Assembly (NCBI GenBank): GCA_018710785.1
Contig: DVJD01000014.1
Coordinates: 1-33,940 of the forward strand
Length of the DNA stretch: 33,940 nt
Reading direction: 5' to 3'
From: Candidatus Fimimorpha excrementavium
Lineage (GTDB): Bacteria; Bacillota; Clostridia; Lachnospirales; Lachnospiraceae
The translations under genes were made by a program, and so were the position numbers. The notes under the pieces were generated by a model. It did not search any database, had not been told where the DNA came from, and was given only the letters and a program-made list of their open reading frames with translations. Positions 14,481-22,656 of this stretch are shown piece by piece; within the stretch, counting starts at the first letter, position 1; each line of letters begins with the position of its first letter.

Positions 14481-15584
14481 ATGAACGAGGAATGTCTGAT
14501 CTGTAAAGCGCCCCTGGAATATCTGAAGGAAGATATGGAAATGGAGTGCGAACTGTGTCACAAAAAAGAACTAAGCAAAACCAGATGCGTGAACGGACAT
14601 TATGTATGCAAGGAATGCCATATGCAGGGGATTGACAGTCTCATTGGGATGTGTATGGAGGAGACATCCAGAAACCCGGTTATCATTCTCAATCAGATGA
14701 TGGCCCAGCCTTTTTGCCATATGCATGGCCCGGAGCATCATATCATGGTGGGAATGGCGCTTCTGACAGCTTACAAAAATTCCGGAGGGGATCTTGATCT
14801 TAAAAGGGCGCTGGTCGAGATGAACAGCAGGGGAAGGACGGTGCCGGGAGGAGCATGCGGATTCTGGGGAGCATGTGGTGCAGGGCTTAGTACGGGCATG
14901 TTTCTCTCCATTGTGACTGGTTCTACACCTTTGGGAAACGAGAATTTTGGCCTTTCCCATAAGATGACTGCCAGGGCGCTTGGCGCGATCGGGGAAATCG
15001 GAGGTCCCCGGTGCTGCAAGCGGGATTCTTATCTTTCGATCCTTCAGGCAGTCGATTTTGTAAAGGAAAACCTGGGCATTCCTATGGAACGGCCAAAGAT
15101 ACGCTGTTCCTACAGCAGTCAGAATAATCAGTGCATCGGAGCACGCTGTCCATTTTGTAAAAGGAAAAAGAAGATTGCATTTATCTGTGTCCATAACTCC
15201 TGCAGAAGTCAGATCGCAGAAGCACTGGGGAAAAAATATCTATCCGATTGGTATGACTGTTATTCTGCCGGAACGGAGATTAAGCCGCAGATCAATCCCG
15301 ATGCGGTGAGGCTGATGAAGCAGGAATACGGAATCGACATGGAACAAAACCAGTATTCCAAACTGCTCCGGGATATCCCGGAAGCGGATATTTATGTGTC
15401 GATGGGATGTAATGTGGCATGCCCGAATATTCCCGGAAAACAGGTGGTCAACTGGGGACTGGATGATCCGACGGGAAAGGACGACGAAGCATTTATGCAT
15501 GTGATCCGGCAGATCGAGAAACAGATATGGGATTTGCGTATTCCCCGCACCTTTCCCCTGGAACAGGAACAGGCGCTGCTGTAA
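14481..15584 (+). CDS. DUF5714 domain fused to an arsenate reductase-like (LMW phosphatase) domain
   Basis: A 367-residue fusion. Residues 1-226 form a complete DUF5714 domain: CLICKAPLEY, CELCHKKE, CVNGHYVCKECH, FCHMHGPEHH, VPGGACGFWGACGAG, IGGPRCCKRDSYL and CIGARCPFC, rich in probable metal-binding Cys and His. Residues 229-367 are a low-molecular-weight phosphatase/ArsC domain. It has the P-loop CVHNSCR (Cys236 to Arg242), a second cysteine pair in SMGCNVACPNIPGK (310, 314) and WGLDDPTGKDDEAF with the catalytic Asp-Pro. The ArsC domain would reduce arsenate or remove phosphate. The function of DUF5714 is unknown. No arsR or arsenite pump is nearby. The ribosome binding site is GGTGGAAG. 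Confidence 0.88.
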   Translation: MNEECLICKAPLEYLKEDMEMECELCHKKELSKTRCVNGHYVCKECHMQGIDSLIGMCMEETSRNPVIILNQMMAQPFCHMHGPEHHIMVGMALLTAYKNSGGDLDLKRALVEMNSRGRTVPGGACGFWGACGAGLSTGMFLSIVTGSTPLGNENFGLSHKMTARALGAIGEIGGPRCCKRDSYLSILQAVDFVKENLGIPMERPKIRCSYSSQNNQCIGARCPFCKRKKKIAFICVHNSCRSQIAEALGKKYLSDWYDCYSAGTEIKPQINPDAVRLMKQEYGIDMEQNQYSKLLRDIPEADIYVSMGCNVACPNIPGKQVVNWGLDDPTGKDDEAFMHVIRQIEKQIWDLRIPRTFPLEQEQALL

Positions 15585-15619
15585 TTCTTACAGGACAATG
15601 TGACCCAAGGGTAGCTGCA

Positions 15620-16177
15620 TTACCTTCCCGTCTGTTTTTTCAATTTCCAGTAATGATAGCCGAACGATGCCGTTACCCCGGCGTAGATGACAAACAGGAT
15701 CAGAAACAGTGCCAGCAGGATGGGAGTATCAGCGCCGGGGCTGTGAAACTGTGTGTACAGATTGGGCAGGATCAGCAGCATCAGGATGATGAAAATCGGC
15801 AGATACCGGCCTGCGAACATTCTGCGCAGCATATCCAGCCTGGATTCATTGTCGCAAAAAATTTCCTCGTTCCCCTTCATTTCAGAAACCGGCTTGCAGA
15901 AATAACTGTACCCGCCGAATTCCTGAATGTACTCCCATCCGCAGTCTTTGAACATTTGTATATACTCTTCCTTGTGCGCCAGACCTTCCGGGTTATAGTC
16001 CAGCTGGTAAACCACATCCTCGGGCTGGCATTTCAAAAAGTGGTAAATACCCGGCAGGTCTACCCGCACAAACTTCCACCCTTCGCGGTGCCGTTTCCGG
16101 AGATATTCCTGCTCCCGCTCCCAATCCGCTATGGTAAATATCCGCAGTTCTGTTTTCGTTCCGTTCTTTTCTTTCAT
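15620..16177 (-). CDS. DUF2812 domain-containing membrane protein
   Basis: A 185-residue protein of the DUF2812 family. The soluble N-terminal part has ELRIFTIADWEREQEYLRKR, GWKFVRVDLPGIYHFLKC and DVVYQLDYNPEG, with a DCGWEYIQEFGGYSYFCKP motif. Two membrane segments follow near the C-terminus (FIILMLLILPNLY and ILLALFLILFVIYAG). DUF2812 genes are regularly paired with a PadR regulator, as here. The GGAGGTGCG ribosome binding site lies inside the last codons of the PadR gene and the start is 1 nt after its stop, so translation is coupled. Its role is unknown; a membrane stress response is one guess. Confidence 0.9.
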   Translation of the reverse strand: MKEKNGTKTELRIFTIADWEREQEYLRKRHREGWKFVRVDLPGIYHFLKCQPEDVVYQLDYNPEGLAHKEEYIQMFKDCGWEYIQEFGGYSYFCKPVSEMKGNEEIFCDNESRLDMLRRMFAGRYLPIFIILMLLILPNLYTQFHSPGADTPILLALFLILFVIYAGVTASFGYHYWKLKKQTGR

Positions 16178-16178
16178 T

Positions 16179-16493
16179 TCAGCGCACCTCCATCATCGTC
16201 CGGTACAATCGCTCGATTCGTTTCATTTCCAGTTCCAAAACCTGTCTGCCCAGATCGGAAATAACATAAATTTTTCGCTTTTCCTCTTCCCTCACAAAAT
16301 GGATCAAACCATCTTTTTCCATCTTGGACAGACTGCCATACATCGTTCCGGGGCTGATCCGGATTTCACCATCCGTCACTTTTTCTACCTTGCGGACGAT
16401 GTTATAACCGTGGGATTCTTCCCGAAGGCACAGCAGGATGTAAAAGCTGGTTTCCGTCATGGGGACATACACTTTTCGGATATGAGCATCCAT
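16179..16493 (-). CDS. PadR family transcription regulator
   Basis: A 104-residue winged-helix protein with the PadR signature: TSFYILLCLREESHGYNIVR, RISPGTMYGSLSKMEKDGLI and RKIYVISDLGRQVLELE, ending in a short dimerisation helix. The ATG at 16493 has AGAAAGGG about 10 nt upstream and is preferred to the GTG at 16502, which is too close to it. It is the first gene of the PadR-DUF2812 operon and very probably represses its own promoter, since two dyads occur there. Confidence 0.9.
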   Translation of the reverse strand: MDAHIRKVYVPMTETSFYILLCLREESHGYNIVRKVEKVTDGEIRISPGTMYGSLSKMEKDGLIHFVREEEKRKIYVISDLGRQVLELEMKRIERLYRTMMEVR

Positions 16494-16530
16494 CCCATTC
16501 ACGCCCTTTCTAAAAATTTTACTGTGTATA

Positions 16531-16582
16531 TATATCGCACTGCTATATATAATAGTATCGCACTGCGATATATGTTTGTCAA
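16531..16582 (-). promoter_or_regulatory. PadR operon promoter with two palindromic operators
   Basis: On the minus strand TTGACA (16577-16582) and GATACT (16554-16559) are 17 nt apart. A perfect palindrome, TATCGCACTGCGATA (16556-16570), fills the spacer and overlaps the -10 box. A second dyad with 8 of 9 matching arm positions (16531-16549, centre 16540) carries the same core GCACTGC 23 nt downstream. This is a textbook autorepression layout. Confidence 0.8.
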
Positions 16583-16589
16583 GTAAAAT

Positions 16590-18731
16590 TTATATTAGTG
16601 TCAGCGTTACGCGAAACGAGATGGTCCTCGGCGTGGGTATGGAGTCAAACTGTACCAGGTAAGCGCCTTTGCTCGTATCAATGGAGAGGATGGTTCCCTC
16701 GCCGAGGTAAGCATGCCGGACGCGCGTCCCCTGGGAGAACTGTGTATGCTTCTGATTTTCCGGCAGACAGCGTTCGCTGTATGCGATATGGGATCGGGCC
16801 GCTGTGATCAGGGTATCGCTGGGCTTTTTTGCATACTCCAGATGTTCGGCGCCGATGTCCAATACGAAGCGGGACGGATAGCGGGGAGAACCGTCAAAAT
16901 TGCGCCCTTCTGCGCCGGAGAGATACAAGCCTTTTTCCGCACGGGTCATAGCCACAAAGGCCAGCCGCCGTTCCTCTTCCATGCCGGACAGGTCTTTGAT
17001 TTTTCTGGAGGGGAAGACGCCTTCATTCATGCCGCAGAGGAGCACATAGGGGAATTCCAGGCCTTTCGCGGCGTGGACGGTCATCAGCTTCACCTTATCC
17101 GATGTGTCCTCGGCATCGCTGTTTGTAAACAGCGCCACATGGGCGAGATAGTGGGCCGCCGTAGCCTCTTCCCCGTAGGTCGTTTCGTATTCCAGGATGG
17201 ACTGCTTCAGTTCCGCCAGATTATCCAGCCGTTCCTGGGAGCCTTCGGTGCGGAGCATGGTTTCGTAGCCGCTCTCATCCAAAATGGCGGAAAACAGATC
17301 GGAGATCCGCTCGTCTTCATGACCGGTGCTGAAGGACTCGATCAGATCGACGAACTGCTGGGCTTTGGTTCCCCGGAAGATGTCATCGTCCAGGGTTTGC
17401 TTCAGCGCGTGATAGAGGGTACAGCTGTTTTTCGCGGCATATTCTTCCAAAAAGGCCATGCGCCGTCTGCCGATATTCCGCTTGGGAAGGTTGACGATGC
17501 GCCGGAAGGAGAGATCGTCCTGGGAAATCGTCATGCGAAGGTAGCTGAGGGCGTCTTTGATCTCTGCCCGTCCGAAAAACGGGACACCGCTGTAAATATG
17601 GTAGGGAATTTTTTCTTTCAGCAAAGCTTCCTCCACCGGACGCGTCACATAGTGGGCGCGGTAGAGTACGGCCATATGGCGGTAGTTTACGCCGCTTTCA
17701 TGCAATTCCTTGATTTGAGACACCATCCAAGCCGCCTCATCCTCCGTATGTTTGGCAAAGTAAAGCACCGGCTTTCGGCCGCCCGGACATTCAGAGATCA
17801 GATCTTTTTTGATCCGGTGCCGGTTTTTTTCAATCAGTGCGTTGGCAGCCGCCAGGATCTGCGGCGTCGAGCGGTAGTTTTTCAGCATCAGGATCGTTTG
17901 GGCTGGCTGAAAATGCTGGTCAAATTCCAGCAGATAGTTTACATTGGCGCCGCGCCAGGTGTAAATGGTCTGGTCGGGATCGCCGACGATAAACAGATTC
18001 TTATGGTAGGCGCACAGCACCTCCATCAGTTCATACTGCAGGCCGTCGATGTCCTGAAACTCGTCAATCATAATATATTCCAGCCGCTTCTGCCATTTCA
18101 GGCGGATATCCGCATGCCGGGCGAAGGTGTACAGAGTGAACTTGATCAGATCGTTATAGTCCAATCCGAAGCACTTCTTTTCCTGATACAGATACCCGTA
18201 GAAAATGATCTCGTCTTTTTCCCTGGCATTTTGGTATTTTTCGTGCAGGGCCTCCAGGGACATGCCGATCATATCCAGATAATAGTCCGGCTTTTTGGAG
18301 AGCTTTTGGATCTCAATCATGTTCCGGGCATCGGAAAATGTCCGATCCCGCAGGGTCAGGCCGCGTTCTTCATAGATGATGCGCAGCATGGCGTCGATAT
18401 CGCTGTTGTCCAGGACCAGAAAGCTTTTGGGATATTGTACGGCATGGCTGTCCTCCTGCAGCACGGACACGCAGAATCCGTGAAAGGTGTTGATATATCC
18501 CGTATCATTGTCGCCGATCAGGTTGTGGATGCGCTGGCGCATCTCGTTGGCTGCCTTGTTGGTAAAGGTGACGCACAGGATGTTTTCCGGCAGGATGCCC
18601 ATCTCGTTTACCAAAAAAGCAAACCGGTGGGTCAGCGCCCGGGTTTTTCCGGAACCGGCGCCTGCGATGACCCGCACAAAACCTTCCGTTGAAGTGACGG
18701 CAGCAAGCTGCTCTTGATTCAATTGTTCCAT
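16590..18731 (-). CDS. PcrA/UvrD-like superfamily 1 DNA helicase
   Basis: A 713-residue ATP-dependent 3'-5' helicase. It shows motif I GAGSGKT near residue 24 and CVTFTNKAANEMRQRI. Motif II is DEFQD, motif III GDPDQTIYTWRGANV, motif IV KNYRSTPQI, motif V LMTVHAAKGLEFPYV and motif VI VAMTRAEKGLYLSG. The C-terminus has a PcrA-type tail, GTRVRHAYLGEGTILSID. The start at 18731 has AAAGGCGG upstream, better than the ATG at 18755. It lies 40 nt after the UvrA-like gene in the same direction and is probably co-transcribed. It is slightly shorter than housekeeping PcrA (about 720-750), and its pairing with a short UvrA suggests a dedicated role. Confidence 0.92.
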   Translation of the reverse strand: MEQLNQEQLAAVTSTEGFVRVIAGAGSGKTRALTHRFAFLVNEMGILPENILCVTFTNKAANEMRQRIHNLIGDNDTGYINTFHGFCVSVLQEDSHAVQYPKSFLVLDNSDIDAMLRIIYEERGLTLRDRTFSDARNMIEIQKLSKKPDYYLDMIGMSLEALHEKYQNAREKDEIIFYGYLYQEKKCFGLDYNDLIKFTLYTFARHADIRLKWQKRLEYIMIDEFQDIDGLQYELMEVLCAYHKNLFIVGDPDQTIYTWRGANVNYLLEFDQHFQPAQTILMLKNYRSTPQILAAANALIEKNRHRIKKDLISECPGGRKPVLYFAKHTEDEAAWMVSQIKELHESGVNYRHMAVLYRAHYVTRPVEEALLKEKIPYHIYSGVPFFGRAEIKDALSYLRMTISQDDLSFRRIVNLPKRNIGRRRMAFLEEYAAKNSCTLYHALKQTLDDDIFRGTKAQQFVDLIESFSTGHEDERISDLFSAILDESGYETMLRTEGSQERLDNLAELKQSILEYETTYGEEATAAHYLAHVALFTNSDAEDTSDKVKLMTVHAAKGLEFPYVLLCGMNEGVFPSRKIKDLSGMEEERRLAFVAMTRAEKGLYLSGAEGRNFDGSPRYPSRFVLDIGAEHLEYAKKPSDTLITAARSHIAYSERCLPENQKHTQFSQGTRVRHAYLGEGTILSIDTSKGAYLVQFDSIPTPRTISFRVTLTLI

Positions 18732-18771
18732 GGTCTCACCGCCTTTCTTTTCCATGGTGCTTCGTACTTGT

Positions 18772-21288
18772 TCATCCCAGATAGCGTTTCAAATACAGGC
18801 CGGTTTTGCTGTCTTTGCACCGGCAGATCTCTGCGGGCGTGCCCTGGGCCACGATCCGGCCGCCGTCGGCGCCGCCGCCCGGCCCCATGTCTATGATATA
18901 ATCGGCATTTCGGATGACATCCAGGTCGTGTTCGATGACAATCACCGTGGCGCCGTTGTCGATCAGGTGCTGAAATACCTGCAGCAGCGTTTTCACATCC
19001 AGCGGATGCAGGCCGATGGTCGGCTCGTCGAATACGAATACGGAATCGGATTGGCCTTTTCCCATCTCACTGGCCAGCTTCAGCCGCTGTGCCTCGCCGC
19101 CGGACAGGCTGGGGGTTTCCTCGCCCAGGGTCAGATATCCCAGTCCCAGGTCATGGAGCACCTGCAGCTTTCGCTCCACACTGGGAAGATCCCGGCATGC
19201 GGTGAGCGCTTCGTCGATGCTTTGCGCCATCAGTTCCGGCAGGGTATAGCCGGTGTCGGATTTTTTGGGAACTCTCCGGATCAAACCGGCCTCTTTGGAA
19301 TAGCGGGAGCCGCCGCACTCCGGGCAGGGAATTTCCACATCCGGCAGAAATTGGATGTCCAGGCTGATGGTGCCGGTTCCGTCACAGACCGGACAGCGAA
19401 GCTTCCCGGTATTGTAGGAAAAGTCGCCCGCCTTGTATCCGTTTTCTTTGGCGTCAGGCGTGCGCGCGTACACTTTGCGCAGCTCGTCGTGCACATCGGC
19501 GTAGGTGGCCACCGTGGAGCGCACATTGATGCCGATGGGCGTGGCGTCAATCAGCTTGACCTGCCGGATGCCGTCCGCCGATATTGACTTCACATGGGCG
19601 GGCAGCTTTGTCCCCTTTATACTGGCTTCCAGGGCGGGAATCAGACTTTCCAGGATCAGGGTGGTTTTCCCGGAGCCGGATACCCCGGTGACGGCGATCA
19701 TCCGTCCCTTGGGGATATCCACCTCCAGGGGCATTACCGTATGGATGGCGGAAGTGGAGAGATGGATGGTGCCCAGATCAAAGATTTCCTTTGCCGGAAC
19801 ATGGTTTCCCACATCGATCACCGTCTCCCCGGTGAGGAATCCGGCGATTTTGGAGGCAGGATTTTTGGTCACCTCGTCGATGCTTCCCTGGGCGAGGATG
19901 GTGCCGCCGTTGGCTCCGGCTTCCGGCCCCAGTTCGATCAGCCAGTCGGCTTCTTTCAGCACATGGATGTCGTGATCCACCAGAACCACTGTATTGCCGT
20001 CGGCCAGAAGATCGCGCATGACGCCGGTCAGCCCTTCCATGTTGGAGGGATGGAGGCCGATGGACGGCTCGTCCAGCACGTAGAGCACGCCGGTGGTTCG
20101 GTTGCGCACCGCCCTTGCCAGCTGCATCCGCTGCCGTTCTCCGGTGGAAAGGGTGGATGCAGCGCGGTCCAGGGTCAGATAGGAAAGTCCCAGATCCATC
20201 AGCCGCCTGGCGGCTCCCTGGAAGGAGTCACAGATGCTTTCCGCCATGGGGCGCATCTCTTCGGGCAGGGACTGGGGCACACCGGCCACCCAGACGGACA
20301 AGTCAGAGAGGGTCATCTCACAGGCCCGGTCGATGGAAATACCCCGCAGCAGGGGCGCCCGGGCGGCTTCGGAAAGCCTTGTGCCGCCGCAGTCCGGACA
20401 TCGGTCCTGGCGCAGGAATTTCTCCACCCGTTTCATGCCTTTTTCGTCTTTCACTTTGGACAGGGCATTCTCCACCGTATACGTCGCATTGAAATAGGTA
20501 AAATCCATGTCTCCGGCTGCGCCGCTGGTTTTGTTTTGGTAAATGATATGTTTCTTGACGGCGGGACCGTGGAAGACGATATCCCGTTCTTTTTTGGTCA
20601 GATCTTTGAAGGGCACATCGGTGCGAACCCCCATTTCCCGGGCAATATCCTTCATCAATGACCACATCAGTGTCTGCCACGGGGCCACGGCCCCCTCGTC
20701 GATGGTCAGGGATTCATCCGGTACCAGTGTGGATTCATCCACTGTGCGGACGATTCCGGTGCCGTCGCAGCGCTTGCAGGCCCCCTGGCTGTTGAAGGCC
20801 AGCTCCTCCGCTCCGGGGGCGAAAAAGCGGGCGCCGCACACGGGGCAGATCAGTTCCAGCCCGGCGGCCACATTCAGGGAAGGAGCGACATAGTGGCCGT
20901 TGGGACACCGATGGCTGGCCAGCCTGGAATACATGAGGCGCAGGCTGTTTAACAGTTCGGTTCCCGTGCCGAAGGTACTGCGTATCCCGGGCACGCCGGG
21001 GCGCTGGCGCAGCGCGAGGGCGGCCGGGACATAGAGGACCTCATCCACCTGGGCTTTTTCCGCCTGTGTCATCCGCCGCCTGGTATACGTGGAGAGGGAT
21101 TCCAGATAGCGCCTTGATCCTTCCGCATAGAGGATGCCCAGGGCCAGCGAAGATTTTCCCGAACCGGACACTCCGGCGATTCCCACGATTTTGTGCAGCG
21201 GGATATCCACATTAATATTTTTTAAATTATGCACGCGCGCGCCGCGGATTTTGATATGCGACGGCGCTTTCATTTCCCTTGGTTCCAA
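18772..21288 (-). CDS. Short UvrA-like excinuclease ATPase (UvrA2-type)
   Basis: About 838 residues, versus about 940 for canonical UvrA. There are two ABC modules: Walker A GVSGSGKSSLAL and GVSGSGKTTL, and signatures LSTGERQRMQLA and LSGGEAQRLKLA. Zinc modules are CPVCGARF, CKRCDGTG, CPDCGGTRL, CPVCDGTG and CPECGGSRY. The region between the first Walker A and the first zinc module is short, implying that the UvrB-binding domain is reduced or absent. That is typical of UvrA2 and of drug-resistance UvrA paralogs that bind intercalator-damaged DNA. Start choice is uncertain: the TTG at 21288 has the best spacing to AGGTG; a GTG (21297) and an ATG (21273) are also in frame. It leads the operon with the helicase. 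Confidence 0.92.
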   Translation of the reverse strand: MEPREMKAPSHIKIRGARVHNLKNINVDIPLHKIVGIAGVSGSGKSSLALGILYAEGSRRYLESLSTYTRRRMTQAEKAQVDEVLYVPAALALRQRPGVPGIRSTFGTGTELLNSLRLMYSRLASHRCPNGHYVAPSLNVAAGLELICPVCGARFFAPGAEELAFNSQGACKRCDGTGIVRTVDESTLVPDESLTIDEGAVAPWQTLMWSLMKDIAREMGVRTDVPFKDLTKKERDIVFHGPAVKKHIIYQNKTSGAAGDMDFTYFNATYTVENALSKVKDEKGMKRVEKFLRQDRCPDCGGTRLSEAARAPLLRGISIDRACEMTLSDLSVWVAGVPQSLPEEMRPMAESICDSFQGAARRLMDLGLSYLTLDRAASTLSTGERQRMQLARAVRNRTTGVLYVLDEPSIGLHPSNMEGLTGVMRDLLADGNTVVLVDHDIHVLKEADWLIELGPEAGANGGTILAQGSIDEVTKNPASKIAGFLTGETVIDVGNHVPAKEIFDLGTIHLSTSAIHTVMPLEVDIPKGRMIAVTGVSGSGKTTLILESLIPALEASIKGTKLPAHVKSISADGIRQVKLIDATPIGINVRSTVATYADVHDELRKVYARTPDAKENGYKAGDFSYNTGKLRCPVCDGTGTISLDIQFLPDVEIPCPECGGSRYSKEAGLIRRVPKKSDTGYTLPELMAQSIDEALTACRDLPSVERKLQVLHDLGLGYLTLGEETPSLSGGEAQRLKLASEMGKGQSDSVFVFDEPTIGLHPLDVKTLLQVFQHLIDNGATVIVIEHDLDVIRNADYIIDMGPGGGADGGRIVAQGTPAEICRCKDSKTGLYLKRYLG

Positions 21289-21337
21289 AGAATTCACCTG
21301 CCTATTGATTTTTGTTGTTTTCGGTATTGTTTAATCC

Positions 21338-21366
21338 ATGATTGCATAGAAGGGAACGGATGTCAA
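21338..21366 (-). promoter_or_regulatory. Probable promoter of the UvrA-like/helicase operon
   Basis: On the minus strand TTGACA (21361-21366) is followed after 17 nt by AATCAT (21338-21343), a weak -10. It lies about 50 nt before the gene. Confidence 0.5.
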
Positions 21367-21404
21367 TACTTTGAACTAAAAAGCAAAACGCCCATACGGC
21401 TTAC

Positions 21405-21433
21405 TTGACAAAAAGATTCCGAGTATCTACAAT
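21405..21433 (+). promoter_or_regulatory. Strong sigma-A promoter of the six-gene operon
   Basis: TTGACA (21405-21410), a 17-nt spacer and TACAAT (21428-21433) are almost perfect consensus. It lies 65 nt upstream of the DUF1653 start codon and is the only clear promoter for the genes up to 26378. Confidence 0.8.
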
Positions 21434-21498
21434 GAATTTAAAATTTTGCAGAAATACCTTTGCGTTTGTCGCCTCTGAATGGAAGGAGTAGGAATACG

Positions 21499-21951
21499 AT
21501 GAGCAGGATTAAGATTATCAAAAAGAATGACGAATACAGTTCGGAATACACCGTGGGAGATATTTTTACCGTAGAGGGGACCTGGTATGGAGGCGTCCAT
21601 ATCATGGGAAAATCCGGTGTGCCCATCTCACTGGACAAGGAAGAGTATATGGAGCTGGACACCGAGCAGGATTCCTCCAAGGATAAGGAAGGACAGCGTG
21701 TGTTCCGACCGGGGGATATTGTCCGTCATTTTAAACGGGAGTGGGTCCGCGAGGATACATCGGAATATTTGTATCAGGTGCTGGCTGTGGCAAAACACAC
21801 GGAAACCGGGGAGAAGCTGGTGGTGTACCAGGCGCTGTATGCGCCGTTTCAGGTCTGCGCCAGGCCCTATGATATGTTCGTGAGTGAGGTAGACAGGGAA
21901 AAATATCCTGAGATCAAGCAGAAATATCGGTTTGAGAAAGTGCAGGTGTGA
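21499..21951 (+). CDS. DUF1653 domain-containing protein
   Basis: A 150-residue soluble protein. Residues 1-60 form a small beta-rich domain ([20 protein letters not shown]). Residues 68-147 are DUF1653: [14 protein letters not shown], then [20 protein letters not shown] and [16 protein letters not shown], then [15 protein letters not shown]1653 is usually a stand-alone domain of about 70 residues, so the N-terminal part is an addition. The function is unknown. Start by GGAAGGAGTAGG upstream of the ATG at 21499. It is the first gene of the operon. Confidence 0.85.
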   Translation: MSRIKIIKKNDEYSSEYTVGDIFTVEGTWYGGVHIMGKSGVPISLDKEEYMELDTEQDSSKDKEGQRVFRPGDIVRHFKREWVREDTSEYLYQVLAVAKHTETGEKLVVYQALYAPFQVCARPYDMFVSEVDREKYPEIKQKYRFEKVQV

Positions 21952-21956
21952 GACGG

Positions 21957-22229
21957 ATGGCATCGGAGAGAACAGAAGAATTGTATCGGCTGCTTTTAAG
22001 CAAGGGATATCCCGAAACGCTCTGCAGGCAGATTGCCTATGAGCACATGAATACCGATTATACGGCCACCCGCATGCTGGGGTATCTGTATCGGATGAGT
22101 CATCCGCGTGTGGAAGATGTGGTGGATGAGATGCTGGCCATCTTAAGCGACCGGGAACAGATCATCCGAAAAAAAGAAATGGAGCATGCCCAGGCCGTGA
22201 TCAATGATATATATAAGAACGGATTATAG
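21957..22229 (+). CDS. Conserved small protein of unknown function
   Basis: A 90-residue helical protein, MASERTEELYRLLLSKGYPE, with MNTDYTATRMLGYLYRM and DVVDEMLAILSDREQI. No named family is recognised. The ATG at 21957 has AGGTG about 8 nt upstream, inside the last codons of the DUF1653 gene; the GTG at 21948 overlaps that site. The spacing of 5 nt shows it is in the same operon. Confidence 0.7.
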   Translation: MASERTEELYRLLLSKGYPETLCRQIAYEHMNTDYTATRMLGYLYRMSHPRVEDVVDEMLAILSDREQIIRKKEMEHAQAVINDIYKNGL

Positions 22230-22268
22230 GCAGTGCCGGGGAGGCAGCAGCAAAGGAGGAATACAGCG

Positions 22269-22619
22269 ATGGACAATGAAAAAGTATTTTCCATGCGTTT
22301 TTCCAAAGTATATCCCCTTTTGATTCAAAAGGCGGAGCGGAAAAACCGATCCCGGCAGGAAGTGCTGGAAGTGACGGCGTGGCTGACGGGATATTCGGCT
22401 TCGCAGCTTATGGACATGCTGGACAGCGACATAACCTACGGGGATTTTTTTCGAAACGCACCGGCTATGCATCCCAATCGGGAAAGGATTACGGGAAGCA
22501 TCTGCGGCGTACGGGTGGAGCAAATCGAAGACCCGCTGATGCGGGACATCCGCTGCTTGGATAAGCTGGTGGATGAGCTGGCCAAGGGAAAACCCATGGA
22601 GAAGATTTTGCGCAAATAG
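22269..22619 (+). CDS. DUF2200 family protein
   Basis: A 116-residue protein with the DUF2200 pattern: RFSKVYPLLIQKAERKNRSR, VLEVTAWLTGYSASQL, YGDFFRNAPAMHPNR and ICGVRVEQIEDPLMRDIRCL. It ends LDKLVDELAKGKPMEKIL. The function is unknown. AAAGGAGG lies about 8 nt before the ATG. It is the third gene of the operon, immediately ahead of the DUF262 nuclease. Confidence 0.88.
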   Translation: MDNEKVFSMRFSKVYPLLIQKAERKNRSRQEVLEVTAWLTGYSASQLMDMLDSDITYGDFFRNAPAMHPNRERITGSICGVRVEQIEDPLMRDIRCLDKLVDELAKGKPMEKILRK

Positions 22620-22656
22620 AGAAACACGGAAAAAACGCGTAAAGGGGGAGCATACG

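Noticed and set aside
16713-18692. 659-codon plus-strand open frame opposite the helicase gene
   Set aside because: It is entirely antisense to a helicase with all SF1 motifs, has no recognisable domain and arises from codon bias of the true gene.
19594-20661. 355-codon plus-strand open frame opposite the UvrA-like gene
   Set aside because: Glycine- and proline-rich antisense of a GC-rich gene; no domain or start signal.
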